A stretch of 64,000 nt of DNA from Macrotrachela quadricornifera (Eukaryota; Rotifera; Eurotatoria; Philodinida; Philodinidae): contig JAJEKB010021303.1 of assembly GCA_022393335.1 (NCBI GenBank), positions 197,768 through 261,767 of the forward strand. The letters run 5' to 3'. This document shows positions 35,892-47,648 of the stretch, one piece after another (the stretch's first letter is position 1; every line of letters starts with the position of its first letter). Position numbers and translations under genes: made by a program. A model generated the notes under the pieces. The model saw only the letters and a program-made list of their open reading frames with translations, ran no database searches and had not been told where the DNA came from.

Positions 35892-36350
35892 TATTTATTA
35901 TGTGTATATATTATTTATTTCGAAAAAATGCTTTGATTTATAAGGTATAAATTTCGTTTCGTTTTGTTATTATTCTTATTTTTTCTTTCTCTTATTATTG
36001 AAGGACAACATCTTGTTTTTTCGCTGTTATTAAAGATAGTATAAATATATATTAATTAATAACGATCAGATAATGAAAAATGAATAGGGATATGATATTA
36101 TGCTTGAATAGAAATAAAATAAAACCATTTTCTTTTTTTTTCTTCAAAGAAAGAAAAAACCTTGATGTGATATAATATAGACCATACTTATGATAGTAAT
36201 CAATAATATATAATGATGTAAACAATAACAATTATATATCTAACGAACAAGGGCAAATGCGATACTATTAAATTGACAATAGAGATGATTTTTATTTTCA
36301 TGTAAAATATTTTACAATTAATAAATGAGAAAAAAACGATAATAATTATA
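35892..36350. other. short intergenic interval
   Basis: Upstream region of ART-TPR protein A and 3' side of TADA2, both on the minus strand. AT-rich, no feature recognised. Confidence 0.5.
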
Positions 36351-39300
36351 TTAAATGTTAATACTATCATCATCAAATGAGTTTGATGTTAATTTTCGTT
36401 TTTTATTTGGTGATGTTTGTTGTACAACAAGTTGATGTCGTGTTAACATTCGATTTATTTTTGGTGTTGATTGATCAGATGGATCAAATGTATTTGATCT
36501 TTTAGAATAAAAAAAAAATTATTTTATCGATTTTCATTATAAAAAAAAATTATTTTACTTTGTTGAACCATTTATATGATTAATTGATTTTTTTCCATTT
36601 GGGGAATTTTTCTAAAAAAAAAAAGAAAATTTAAATTTTTAAAAAAAAAATTAGAAAAATATTAATAAACTGTTTGTTTTTTGTCTGAATGATGAATAGG
36701 AGGTGTATGACTTCTTGTTCTTGAAGAAACATTTGATTGTTGATTATGAAAATTATCATCTGTTAATTGATTAATTTCTTCATCTGATGAATCCCAACTT
36801 ATACTAAAATTATTTATTATAAAGAAAATTTAAACAAAAACAGTTTACTCAGATGTTGTTAATATATTTCCTGTTGAACGTGTCATACGTTGTGATACAC
36901 TCTAAAATTAATTTTTATTTAAAAAAAAAAATAAACTTTTTTGTTTAAATAATTGTTTACATGAACATCAGATTGATTAGTTCTTCGTCGTGTATAAAGT
37001 GGTTCTTTAATATTTGTTGTTTTTGATGATGTATTTGTTGATGATGATGAAACACGACGAATTGAACGACGTTTTACACTAGAATTTAATTCTTCACTTT
37101 GATTACTTGATGATAAGGATAAATTTGATTCATTATCTGATAATTCATCAACAACTATCGATCTTTAAATAAAAATATTTCGTTTTTTTATTATTATATT
37201 TAACTAACGGTGCACGACGACGACGTTTTTCAGAATTTGTTATTGAATTTCTTTTTCCTTTTAATACAAACAAAAAAATTTTTAAAAAGTCATACAATAA
37301 AATTAAAATTTAATACTTGATGGAGATTGTTCATTATGTCCATTGGATGATGTTGAACAACCAAGTTCTTCTAATAAATTTCGAATACCTTTACAGAAAA
37401 AAAAAGAAAGAATCATAACCCATTCGCATTGAGATTTTTTTATTACAAAATTATATGATTTTAAAAGTTTCTATTAGAGACCTGCGAGTCTGGACCTATT
37501 TCTAAATTTCACTTTAGTTCCGGTTTATAATGATCTACGGAACTAGATAATGTTAGAATTGAAGTCAACGAATATTGTTTTCGCTTTTTTCTATAATTAA
37601 AAGTCATTTCAAATGCCAAAAATAAAGCTAACGAGGGAAGGGTCCCAACTGTCCAATCGCTTTTGAGCCGAGACTATGCACATTATGTCGACCCAAATGA
37701 GTTGTGACTATTTCTGATATTTTCGCCCTTCCTATCCTAAGATACAGTTATGAATAGCTAGTCTCTATAAACTGGCAGATTTGATGCTCTAATTTTAAGA
37801 TAAAAGCAGATGAAAAAATCTCAAAAACATTCACAATAAACTATTCTCATTGAGGTCTATCTCTATTCAAAGTTTCAGGTCGAAATTCAAAAATCAGTTT
37901 TTCTGGTATCCCTGAGGGGGACCACGGCATTTATTTTTAAAGAATACTGTAAAAGTTCAATACCTCCGTAGCAATAGGCTAGCGGCCCGAACTTTTTTCA
38001 GAGTATTCATAACTCATTTGGGTCTACATAACGCACATAGTCTCGGCTCAAAAGCGATTAGACAGTTGGGACCCTTCTCTCGTAAGTTGAAGAAAACAAA
38101 TATGATAATAACATCTATTCGTTATTCATACATATTAGGAAATTTTTATACACAAAAAAAATCAATCTTTCGATATTATTGTTATTCATCATCAAAATTT
38201 CGAGTTCTTATCCTTCGTCTTCATCCACATTCAACCGAGCTCGCAGGTCTCTAAAAACTCAATTGAATGAATTCTTAAGGAGACCTTCCCTTTCAAGACC
38301 CAAAAATTTCAGTTTCTTCATTTTTTTTATTTTTTCACTCTATCCATTAGTTATATTTTAACAGTTCAAATATACCTTTAAAGCAAAAATAAAACTGGAA
38401 AGATACATCCATTGCCATAGGGATATGTTTTGAAAAATATTGTATTATTGAATTTTGGCAAGCCTTACAAGATTCGCTCTATTATCTCTAAAAGTTTCAA
38501 AATTATCTGATGAGCCGTTCTCGAAAAGGGGGAGGGGGTTAAGGAATAAGATTATTATATATGAGTAAAATAATAAAAAATGAAAAAAACTAACGTCGAT
38601 GATTAAATAAAAGTCTTTCATATTCATCCGCTGAAAGAAATCGACTTATTTGATGAAGATCCATTCTAAAATATATCTTTTAAAAATAATAAAATAAAAA
38701 AAAAAACTAGTTTCAAACTCTTGATCAGGTGAATAATTAAATCCAATAGCATAATCTCGAATAAAATCTTTTAATTGTAATCTTCTTCTTAATATTTGTG
38801 CATATGAACGTAATAATGTTAATTTTGCTTTATGTAATAATATTCTTGATCCATCTTGTTGTTGTTCATCATCAATTTGATAAAATTGTTCATCATTATT
38901 TAATATAGGTAAACGATTTTCTGCTTGATTTAAATATTCTCGTTCATATTCATCTCTTTGTGGCATATATGTTAATGTTTTTTGTTGTTCACTATCAATT
39001 AACATTGGAGGAAAAATTAATGAATTTAATTGAAAATTTTTTTCATTAATTTTATCTTCACCAATTAATTGTTTTAAATTAGGAAATGATTGAAAAAATA
39101 TTGCATATGCACTTGTTAAACGTGATAAATAAATATCTTCAAAATGATTTTGACAATCAAATGAATTTTTTGACATTTTTAAACCAACATCACTCCAATT
39201 ACCTAAACCACATGATTCAATTATTTCAATTAAATTTATTTCATCATTACATAACCATTCACTCATGGAATTATCGTCCAATGGCATATCATTTAACTAG

Positions 39301-39517
39301 AAAAAAAAATAAAAAAAGGAAATATTTAGGTTTTTTTAATTTATTTTATTTTATTTACTTGATAGGTTGATAATGGATGTTGTTTAGCATGTTCTCGTAA
39401 TTGATTTACATTTATTGAACATTTAAAACAAATATTTATTGATCGTGATGGACTACATTTTAAACAATTTATTATTAATGATGATGGACGATCACAACAA
39501 TAATCACATTTTGACAT
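36351..39517 (-). CDS. TADA2: transcriptional adaptor ADA2 (TADA2) with ZZ and SANT domains and a Ser/Arg-rich tail
   Basis: Ten exons (minus): 39517-39359, 39296-38719, 38665-38595, 37388-37317, 37257-37209, 37162-36961, 36901-36849, 36803-36671, 36611-36559, 36498-36351. All phases agree, 505 aa. Residues 1-50 are a ZZ zinc finger (CDYCC...CFKC..NVNQLREHAKQHP). Then comes a SANT/Myb domain (EWLCNDEINLIEIIESCGLGNWSDVG). The ADA2 middle region follows (MPQRDEYEREYLNQAE, then RISRFLSADEYERLL-type sequence). ADA2 links Gcn5 histone acetyltransferase to SAGA/ATAC complexes in the nucleus. From exon 4 onward the protein is a Ser/Asn/Arg-rich low-complexity tail with basic patches (EKRRRRAP, KRRSIRRVSSSS) and no SWIRM domain. 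The join between exons 3 and 4 spans a 1.2-kb intron with a MITE; it is phase-compatible but is the least certain. The tail could instead be a separate gene. Confidence 0.83.
37478..38252. repeat. short inverted repeat AGAGACCTGCGAG flanking the MITE
   Basis: AGAGACCTGCGAG near 37478 recurs as its exact reverse complement CTCGCAGGTCTCT near 38240-38252. The two surround the MITE and its flanks, so the MITE may be nested in an older element of about 775 bp. No target duplication is obvious, so the boundary is uncertain. Confidence 0.45.
37632..38082. mobile_element. 451-bp MITE, family A, in the long TADA2 intron
   Basis: Terminal inverted repeats of about 80 bp begin CGAGGGAAGGGTCCCAACTG (left) and CGAGAGAAGGGTCCCAACTG (right, reverse complement). 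Flanking TAA at 37629-37631 and 38083-38085 is a 3-bp TWA target duplication, as for PIF/Harbinger elements. The interior has no ORF of its own; a frame beginning at 38018 reads out of the terminal repeat and is fortuitous. A truncated copy lies at 13620-13996. The ends are related to those of the 619-bp foldback in AVL9. Confidence 0.9.
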
Positions 39518-40259
39518 TGTTAAATAAGAATTTTGTTTTTACATATCAAATTGATTAGTCGTTTTTTTTTATTTTGTTTCTTTCTTGATTGACTAAACAA
39601 AGATAAATATTTTTAACCAATGAAATATATTTATTTATTAGACAAAAGATGACGCTACTTTACTTTTAATCTATTTTTATATCTTATATTTTCATTTATT
39701 TTAAAATCATTTATCTTTGTTAAATATATTTTCTTTTATTTGATTATTATAAGAAAGAACGAAAAAATTTTTTTTTTCTTTTATTAATAAAAATTAATTA
39801 AATGAGTAAATTAATTCTTGTTTATTTAATGTTAAATATTCATAAGAAAAAAAAAAAGAAAAGAAAAGGTTTGGTTGTTAATGACACCAATGTTTTTTAT
39901 TGTTGAACAAGTAAAAAAGAAAAAAAAAGGGAAGGACTCTGATCGTCTGTTGTATGCTCTTCAAAAAAGGATGCCAAAGAAACCGACATAGAAAAAGGCA
40001 AACAGTAACAATTTTCTTCATTCTTTACACTAAAAGAGAAATATTTCATTCATTTTTATTTTCTATTAAATAATGACGTCTTTCATATCATAGAAAATTT
40101 TATCTCTTATGACAGAAATGATTAAATATTTCATTAATATGTTCATTTATTTTACAAAAATAAATTAGATTAGTTTATATAATTCTTTTAACTACTATTT
40201 TTGACAGAATTTTGGTTTGTTTATGTTAATAGAAATTAGTAAATATTTTTTTTAGTAAT
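39518..40259. other. divergent promoter region between TADA2 and TTLL10
   Basis: AT-rich with purine runs (AAAAGAAAAGAAAAGG near 39850) and no coding frame. It must hold the promoters of both genes. The last bases (TTTTTTTTAGTAAT before ATG) form an acceptor-like site. Confidence 0.5.
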
Positions 40260-43200
40260 ATGATGGAAGAAAATTCATTAACAGTAATAAGTGAACCATC
40301 AAATGAATCTCGAATAATTAATCATTTTAAAAAATCAGAATCTCATAAAGAAAATGGTCTTTATCATGATCCAGTAGCTAAATGTTATATTGGATCGGGA
40401 AATAATTCTGAATTGTAAGTGTATTTAATTAATAAAAAAAATTTTTTGTTTTTTTTTTATTTCAAAATAGAATTGAAAATATTTTAACATCAATTGGTTA
40501 TGAACGTGAAAATGAAAGAACAGATGATTTTAAAATAAAATGGGTTCAATGTATTCAAAGTATTAATTGGAATATATTTAAAGATGGTGAACAAATAGTT
40601 AATCATATTCAAGGTGAAGATTATTTTACAACAAAATTACAATTATATCAATCATTACAAACATATGAAAAAACTTCTATAGCAATGCAAAAACGTTCAT
40701 CATATTTTTTACCTTTAAATCAATTTATTCCTCAAACATTTAAATTAGATGAAAAAACTGATCGAGATAATTTTTTTAATACACATAAATGTTTGTTTAA
40801 AAACTTTTTTTTTCAAAAAAACAAAAAAAAAATTATTTATATTATTTTAGCTGGTGATGTTTGGATTTGTAAACCAAGTGGACTTAATCAAGGTTGATAA
40901 TTGATTTGAATTAAAAAAAAACAAAAAAAATTTTTTTCTATTTAGGAAAAGGAATTTATCTTGTACGAGATATTGATGAATTAAAAGAAAAATTTACTCA
41001 ACTTGATAATTTAGATCAAAGAAAAAAAATTTTAATTAAACCAATGAAAAGAATTATTCAACGGTTTATTATTTATTTTTTATATAAATTAAATATTTTT
41101 TTTTTCTTTTATTTCTATATAGTTATATTATGAATCCATTATTAATTAATGGAAAAAAATTTGATATTCGATGTTATATGCTTATTTCAAGTGTTAAACC
41201 ACTTATTATTTTTTATCATTCAGGTTATATTAGACTTTCAATGTTTGATTTTGATAATAATGATGAAAATCTTCTTACACATCTTACTAATCAGGTTTCG
41301 AGAGAATTCTTTTAAAAATTGTAGTTCAATTTAATGTTTTTTTATAAAACTAGTATATACAAAAAAAAGATCCGATGTATTATCAACATAAAGAAGAAAC
41401 AGCATGGACTATGGAACAATTCAAGTATTTATAATCATTCAGATAATATTAAAAGAAGTGTTAGAGCTACTTTTATTTTTTATTAAAAAAAAAAAGCTTA
41501 AAGAAAATTTCCTTTCTGTATAGATTAATAGTAAAAACGATGCTCTATTACATCCATTCTTTGACAGACGGTGGGAGTTTCAGTTTCAGTATACTTTCCA
41601 CGGACAAAGTCACATTGACGTTCATCAGTATCACGTACAGAATGACCTTGGATAAGTCACAAATGGCTGTTTGCATTGAAAGATGAAGTGATTGAACGAA
41701 AAAAACTATAGATAAGGCGGATCTACTATCCAGAACTACAGCAAGTAATATTTCTAGGAAAAATATCGAATATTCGAAATTATCAGAAATTTATAAAGTT
41801 GTTTCAGTATTTCTTTTTATATATATAGAGAAAATTTCTTCAAGCATTTTTAATTAAAAATAAAAGTATTTCTGTCACTACTTTTGTATGTTTTAGTTAA
41901 ATGTAAAAATAAGAATGTTATTTTTATTTTTGTTAGCGATTATATTAATAAATATATTGCATCAAATAAGAAACTCGAACAAAATTGGGTACTTAATATT
42001 TTACCTGTAAGTTTATTAACTTTCTTTTTTTTTAAATAAATAAAAAAAACTTTCTATTAAGAAAATAATTCAACGTATTATGTTAAATGTTATTGAAAGT
42101 ATTCGAATGAGATTAAAAAGACGTATTGGATGTTTTGGTTTATATGGATATGATTTTATGATTGATGAAGATATGAAAGTTTGGTTAATTGAAATAAATG
42201 TTAATCCAGCATTAACAACAAATACAAATACACTTATTCAAGCTATTCCACCGGTTGTTCGAGAATCTATTTGTATGATTTTATTTGATTTTATATTTAT
42301 TTATTTATTTATATTTTTGTTTAATAGTACTATCAATTGAATGTTTTGAAAAAGTTCGTCATAGTCAAAAAATCTTTCCATTAAAATCTTTAAAAAATTT
42401 TAAATGTATTTATAATGAATTAGAAAGAAAAGGTTCATTACCATATTTAGAACAAAAACGTGTTGTATCATCTTCACCAAATATACGAAAATCTTCTCCA
42501 CAATCAAATCATATAAATTCACCAAAACTTATTCAAAAATCAATTATTTCATATTCAATACGTCAACATGATGAACGTCAAAAACGTCTTCATGATACAT
42601 TAGTAACACCATTACGAATAAATAGTTCATTATCATCTGATACTGATACATTAATTACGAAATATCATAATTTGGAAAAAGCTCGAACAAATTTTGAAAT
42701 ATTAAAACCAAGTACAGTTATTGCGGAAGAATGGGACAATTTAACTCAAATAGAAAAAAATCGTCTTGCAGTTGGAGGTTTAAAAACTCTTGTACTTATT
42801 TCGAGATCTTCAATTCGAAATAAATCTATACAGCCTCTTCAAACATAGGGACACAGGACAGTTGCATCATCGATCTACAATCATCAGAATTCTATTGTTT
42901 CGGGACGACAAACTGCTATTCTTCATACAAAAACACTTGGTTAGATTTTCTTTTTTTTTTTTTAAGATTAATTAAGATTGTTTTGATTGGTTTAAGGTAA
43001 TTCTTTAAAACAAGAAGAAAAATCATCAATAATAACAAGTCAAAATCAATTTTTAAATTCTAATTCAAGAAAATTAAATATGATGCGACGATATTCATCA
43101 TCAATACCAACTGAATTTAATTATTCTTTAGATAGATCAAATTTCACACCTGCATTAACAAAATCTGCTCTTATTTATCAATTAATTCGTTCAAGACTTG

Positions 43201-43265
43201 AAGCTAATTTAGCTAAATCAATATCAACAAGTAAAGAACGTATACTTTCATATTCAAATTCATGA
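40260..43265 (+). CDS. tubulin tyrosine ligase-like protein, TTLL10-like
   Basis: Eleven exons: 40260-40414, 40471-40790, 40851-40892, 40946-41063, 41123-41294, 41354-41424, 41937-42006, 42062-42272, 42328-42791, 42849-42939, 42997-43265. All in phase, 660 aa. The order of motifs follows animal TTLL10: CYIGSGNNS, DDFKIKWVQC, FTTKLQLYQSL, FIPQTFKLD, then the ATP-grasp core VWICKPSGLNQGKGIYLVRD, QRYIMNPLLINGKKFDIRCYMLI, HLTNQYIQKKDP, and GFDF-like YGYDFMIDEDMKVWLIEINVNPAL. TTLL proteins add glycine, glutamate or tyrosine to tubulin and other substrates; TTLL10 is a glycylase-type member. The 250-residue C-terminal tail is Ser/Arg-rich and disordered. The 57-nt intron 42792-42848 ends in TAG and is a multiple of three; if not removed, the frame meets that stop. 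Intron 6 (512 nt) is unusually long. Confidence 0.88.
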
Positions 43266-44034
43266 TGTAACTGTCCGAAAAAAATAAATATTTTTCTTTT
43301 TTTTTAATATTCAAATAAAATATAATTTGTAAATAAAATATGCTTTATTTTTATTGTGAGGTTCTCATTTTGGGAATTGATGAAAATCAATAAACACCAC
43401 AAACATTAACAAGAAAGAAAATGGAATGCAAAAAGACATATCACGAGTATATATGTATATAATCACTAGAACCATACATAGGACACAAGTAATACTCGTT
43501 CAGCTCTTTCTCGTAGAACTTGTGTTTCTAAACTACCGACAACCTATTCATTCATAAAATTAAAAAAATTCAAATTCCTCAACTTCAACTGCCTTTGACC
43601 AAACTTCATAAAAACAAATGTTCTTTGTTAAAAATTTGTCGTTTATTTAAAAAAACTTTTAGAAAAATGACTTCAGATTTGAATTCCTCGCCTTCGCGAG
43701 TTCTTTTTTTTTTTACTTTCTGATCGTACGCATGAAAAGTTGTCGTTTTTTTATCGCGATGATCCCGAAAATATCTAAATCAAGGTTTGCATCGCATTTT
43801 TTAGTCGAGTTACATGAAATAGTTATTCAACCGTAAAATAGATCACGAAAGAGAGAAAAATATAAAAAAAAAGACAGCAAAAATAGGAGAAAAAGAAAGA
43901 CAAACCATATAAATAACGAGTGATTAGTCTTTTATTTATTTTCATCACCATCAATACAGGTTTGTTGGAAAGAAATATGGATAAATGTTCTTTAATTATT
44001 TATTTTTAGATTTCAAATCTTTTCTTTAATAAAT
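43266..44034. other. intergenic, part of a tandemly duplicated segment
   Basis: After TTLL10 comes a block (CTCGTTCAGCTCTTTCTCGTAGAAC..., about 43485-43560) that recurs near 48465-48545. A second block (ATCAAGGTTTGCATCGCATTTTTTAGTCG...GTTATTCAACCGTAAAATA, about 43780-43850) recurs near 46375-46440. It is therefore inside the segmental duplication. The pyrimidine-AG TTTATTTTTAG at 44000-44010 precedes the calcium-sensor ATG. Confidence 0.65.
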
Positions 44035-45041
44035 ATGGGTGGCAAGTCAAGTAAAGTTGATCCGTAATCTATATTTTTTTTTATCTATTATAATCTATCT
44101 TATTTGAAATTCTTTCTAGTACAATTCTTACACCAAAAGCTATTCAAATGCTAAAAGCTAATACAAATTTTACTGAAGAACAAATTCGTGAATGGCATGC
44201 GAATTTCTTACGTGATTGGTAAATTTAAAAATATATTTATTTTCTTTAAAAAAAAAACGAAAATTTTTAGTCCAAATGGAAAACTTTCAAAAGATCGATT
44301 TACTGCAATTTATGAACAACTTTATCCAGGTGGTAAGGCTAAAGAATTTTGCAAATATGCTTTTTCTACATTTGATCGTGATGATAGTGGAACAAGTAAG
44401 ATTAATTCTAAATAAAAATTCTTTTACTATGCCTTTTCTTTATAGTCGATTTCAATGAATTTATGCTTGCTACTGCAATGACACAATCAGGTGATCTTGA
44501 TGATCGTCTTGCTTTAGCATTTGATATGTATGATTATAATGATACTGGAACAAGTAAATTGATAATTAATATATTTTGATTTTTTCTTTTATTATTTTTT
44601 TTTAGTCGATGCAAGTGAATTGGCAAAAGTTATTTCTGTAAGTTAATTAATTGAATTTGATTTAATGATGATAAAAAAAATTATTTTTTTCTTTTCCTTG
44701 TTAATTAGGCTATGTACGATCTTATCGGTGAAACTGACCGTCATGGTAAAATTTTTTAAATAAGAAAAAAAAAAGGTCAATTCTATTTATAGGTGAACGT
44801 GATCCAAAACATCGTGCTGAAGAAATTATTCGCCTTTGCGATGTTAGTGGTAACAAAAAATTAACAAAAGAAGAAGTAAATTAAATAAAAATAAAGCTAT
44901 TCATTTTATTTTTATATTTCTTCTCTAGTTTATTGCTGGATGCAAAAATGATCAAGTAAGTTATTGTAACAAATAAAAACAAATAAAAATTATATATTCA
45001 TTTTCTAGTTCATCCGTCGTTTACTTGTTCCTAATGCTTAA
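44035..45041 (+). CDS. neuronal calcium sensor family protein (copy 1, canonical)
   Basis: Nine exons: 44035-44063, 44120-44218, 44271-44395, 44446-44553, 44606-44637, 44709-44745, 44793-44875, 44929-44955, 45009-45041. All in phase, 190 aa, the standard size of NCS/visinin-like proteins. It starts MGGKSSK, an N-myristoylation signal. EF1 is degenerate with the family's CPNG signature. EF2 (DRDDSGTIDFNE), EF3 (DYNDTGTIDASE) and EF4 (DVSGNKKLTKEE) have 12-residue calcium loops; EF4 lacks the usual Gly at loop position 6. In other animals such proteins use a calcium-myristoyl switch to move to membranes and regulate kinases, cyclases and channels. Tandem copy 2 lies 1.6 kb downstream. Exact orthology (hippocalcin, neurocalcin, frequenin) cannot be decided here. 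Confidence 0.93.
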
Positions 45042-46640
45042 ATGATCATGATTAAATCACTTTAATATTTCAAAAACTTTTTCATTTTTTTTTCTTCTTA
45101 TTATTTTATCTGTATAATCAAGCGTATTATTTTTATCGCTATATGTTCATTCTTTAAAATAGAAATAAAGAGAACCATAACAATATTTGCTTTATTGTTA
45201 AATATATTGCATACATTCATCAAATATCAATTGAAGTTTAATTTGAATAAGAAAAAACTAAACTAATTCACCTCAATGTGTATTCTTGTATGTGAGAAGA
45301 ACAGTGCACATGAAATGTATTTTTTTAAATAAATTTAGGAATAATTTAAATAGTTTTTTTTTTATATTTAAATTATTGAGTTCGTTAACTGAACGTTTAA
45401 CTTGATTGATCAATATTTTCACGGTATTTTTCCTAAATATTGAATAGAGTTTGAAAATGAGAAAGTCATAACTAGCAAGAAAATTTACTAATGACTTGTC
45501 TACTCATTTCTTTGAATTAATAACATAATAAAATTTCGTCTTATCATTGATAAAATATTAATTACGAGATTATTTCAGAGATGGATGTAGAGGAAGTGCG
45601 GAGGGTGCAATCGTACCTCCCTTCTTTTGAAATTTATTTATGTTGTGCTCTATCAAGTTCTCAAGAACGTAAGTGTAGATCATTATTCTGACATTTATGG
45701 TATTTGTAGTCTGATATTAACAAGACAAAAGAAGGAGAATAGCTTAGATATGCATGCTGATATTGTATAGCAACTTTGATATTCATCATTAATACCAACT
45801 GAATTTAATTATTCTTTAGATAGATCAAATTTAACAGCTGCATTAACAAAATCTGCTCTTATTTATCAATTAATTCGTTCAAGACTTGAAGCTAATTTAG
45901 CTAAATCAATATCAACAAGATGACGCAATATAATGGTCATCAAACTCTCACGATGATCCATATAACAATATATATTTCACAGGAAAAAAAGAAGTAATCA
46001 TTTATCTTGATATCAAATTTGTTGATGTTATTATTTTTGAAACTGATTTTGCTTGTCTTTTAGCTGCAGTTCACAAATATCCGTTGTACAATTTATTGAC
46101 TGATACTATTTATTAAAAGGTATAAGAGTTCAATTAGAAAATTTTATATATCATATTTGTTGTGGTGCGAAGTACAGTATTTTTTGTAGTCCTTCGCGAG
46201 TTTTTTTTATCTTTCTCATCATCTGCATGAAAAGTTGTCATTTTCAATCGCGATGATTTCGAGAGCGGAAAATAAGAAAATACTGAGATCGAACCGATAC
46301 CATTTGTTATCAAAAACCTATGGTTAGGTTTCATTCTATAATGATGAATATTCGACGATAGCTGAAAATGTCTGAATCAAGGTTCGACCGCATTTTGTAG
46401 TCGTATTACATGATATAGTTATTCAACCGTAAAATAAAGCACGAAAGAGAGAATAATATTTCGAAAAAAAATCAACGAAGGTAAGAGAAAAAGTAAGACG
46501 AGCCATATAAATAACGCGTGATTAGTCTTTTATTTATCTTTTTATTTTCATCGTCGTCAACACAGGTTTGTTAGAAATAAATATGGATAAATGTTTTTTA
46601 ATTATTTATTTTTAGATTTCAAGTCTATTTCTTAATAAAT
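45042..46640. other. intergenic, containing duplicated TTLL10 tail and promoter block
   Basis: AT-rich sequence follows copy 1. The TTLL10 exon-11 relic is at 45780-45919. From about 46180 to 46640 the sequence tracks the region upstream of copy 1 (CTTCGCGAGTTYTTTTTT, GCGATGAT, GTTATTCAACCGTAAAATA, TAGTCTTTTATTTAT, CAGGTTTGTT). No other gene. Confidence 0.65.
45780..45919 (+). pseudogene. duplicated fragment of TTLL10 last exon
   Basis: About 140 bp, nearly identical by eye to 43092-43233 within TTLL10 exon 11 (TATTCATCAT...ACCAACTGAATTTAATTATTC through GCTAAATCAATATCAACAAG), with a handful of substitutions and the reading frame still open. It lacks the preceding exons and ends in TGA just after the match. 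It marks the left end of the second copy of the duplicated unit. Confidence 0.9.
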
Positions 46641-47648
46641 ATGGATAACAAGTCAAGCACAGTTGATCCGTAATCTATATTTTTTTAATCGATTCTAATC
46701 TATCTTATTTAAAATTCTTTCTAGTAAAATTCTTACACCACAAGTTATTCAGATGCTCAAAGGTAAGACAAATGTCACTGAAGAACAAATTCATGAATGG
46801 CATGCTAAGTTCTTACATGATCAGTAAATTTAAAAATATATTTATTTTCTTTAAAAAAAAACGAAAATTTTTAGTCCAGATGGAAAACTTTCAAAAGATC
46901 GATTTATTACAGTTTATGAAAAATTTTATCCAGGTGGTAAAGCTAAAGATTTTTGCGAATATGCTTTTTCTACATTTGATCGTGATCATAATGGAACAAG
47001 TAAGATTAATTCGAAATAAAAATTCTCTTACTAAATCCATTTTTTTTTATAGTCGATTTGAATGAATTTATGCTTGCTATGGCAATTTCACAAATAACTG
47101 ATGTCGATGATCGGCTTGCTATAGCATTTGATATGTATGATCAGAATCATACTGGAACAAGTAAATTGATAATCAATATATTGATTTTTTTTCTTTTATT
47201 ATTTTTCTTAGTCGATGCAAATGATTTGGCTAAAGTTATTTCTGTAAGTTAATTAATTGAATTTGATTTAATGATGACAAAAAAAATTCTTCTTTTTTTC
47301 CTTGTTAATTAGGCTATCCATGATCTTACTGGTGAAACTGACCGTCACGGTAAAATTTTTTAAATAAGAAAAAAAAACGTCAATTCTATTTATAGGTGAC
47401 CATGATCCAAAACATCGTGCTGAAGAGATTGTTCGCCTTTGTGACGCTAATAATGACAAAAAATTAACAAAAGAAGAAGTAAATTAAATAAAAATAAAGC
47501 TATTTATTTTATTTTTATTTTTCTTCTCTAGTTTATTACTGGATGCAAAAATGATCAAGTAAGTTATTTTAGTAAATAAAAACATATAAAAAGAATTTGT
47601 ATATTCATTTTCTAGGTCATCTGTCGTTTATTGACTCCTAAACTCTAA
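46641..47648 (+). CDS. neuronal calcium sensor family protein (copy 2, diverged, no myristoylation site)
   Basis: Nine exons with the same lengths as copy 1: 46641-46669, 46725-46823, 46875-46999, 47053-47160, 47212-47243, 47313-47349, 47396-47478, 47532-47558, 47616-47648. All GT-AG junctions and phases are intact, 190 aa. Intron positions are identical and intron sequences are still alignable, so this is a tandem duplicate. Differences matter: the start is MDNKSST, so Gly2 needed for N-myristoylation is gone. The CPxG signature of EF1 is HPDG. EF3 ends in Asp instead of Glu at loop position 12 (DQNHTGTIDAND), which usually weakens calcium binding. EF2 (DRDHNGTIDLNE) and EF4 (DANNDKKLTKEE) look able to bind. 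Uninterrupted frame and splice sites argue for a functional, probably cytosolic, paralogue rather than a pseudogene. Confidence 0.88.

Noticed and set aside
38018..38254. 78-codon frame beginning MGLHNAHSLGSK
   Set aside because: It reads from the MITE terminal inverted repeat into its flank; the same sequence is non-coding in the other copies.
42846..42848. TAG in TTLL10 taken as proof of a pseudogene
   Set aside because: A 57-nt GT-AG intron of normal size removes it in phase, and downstream coding sequence is conserved in a duplicate relic.
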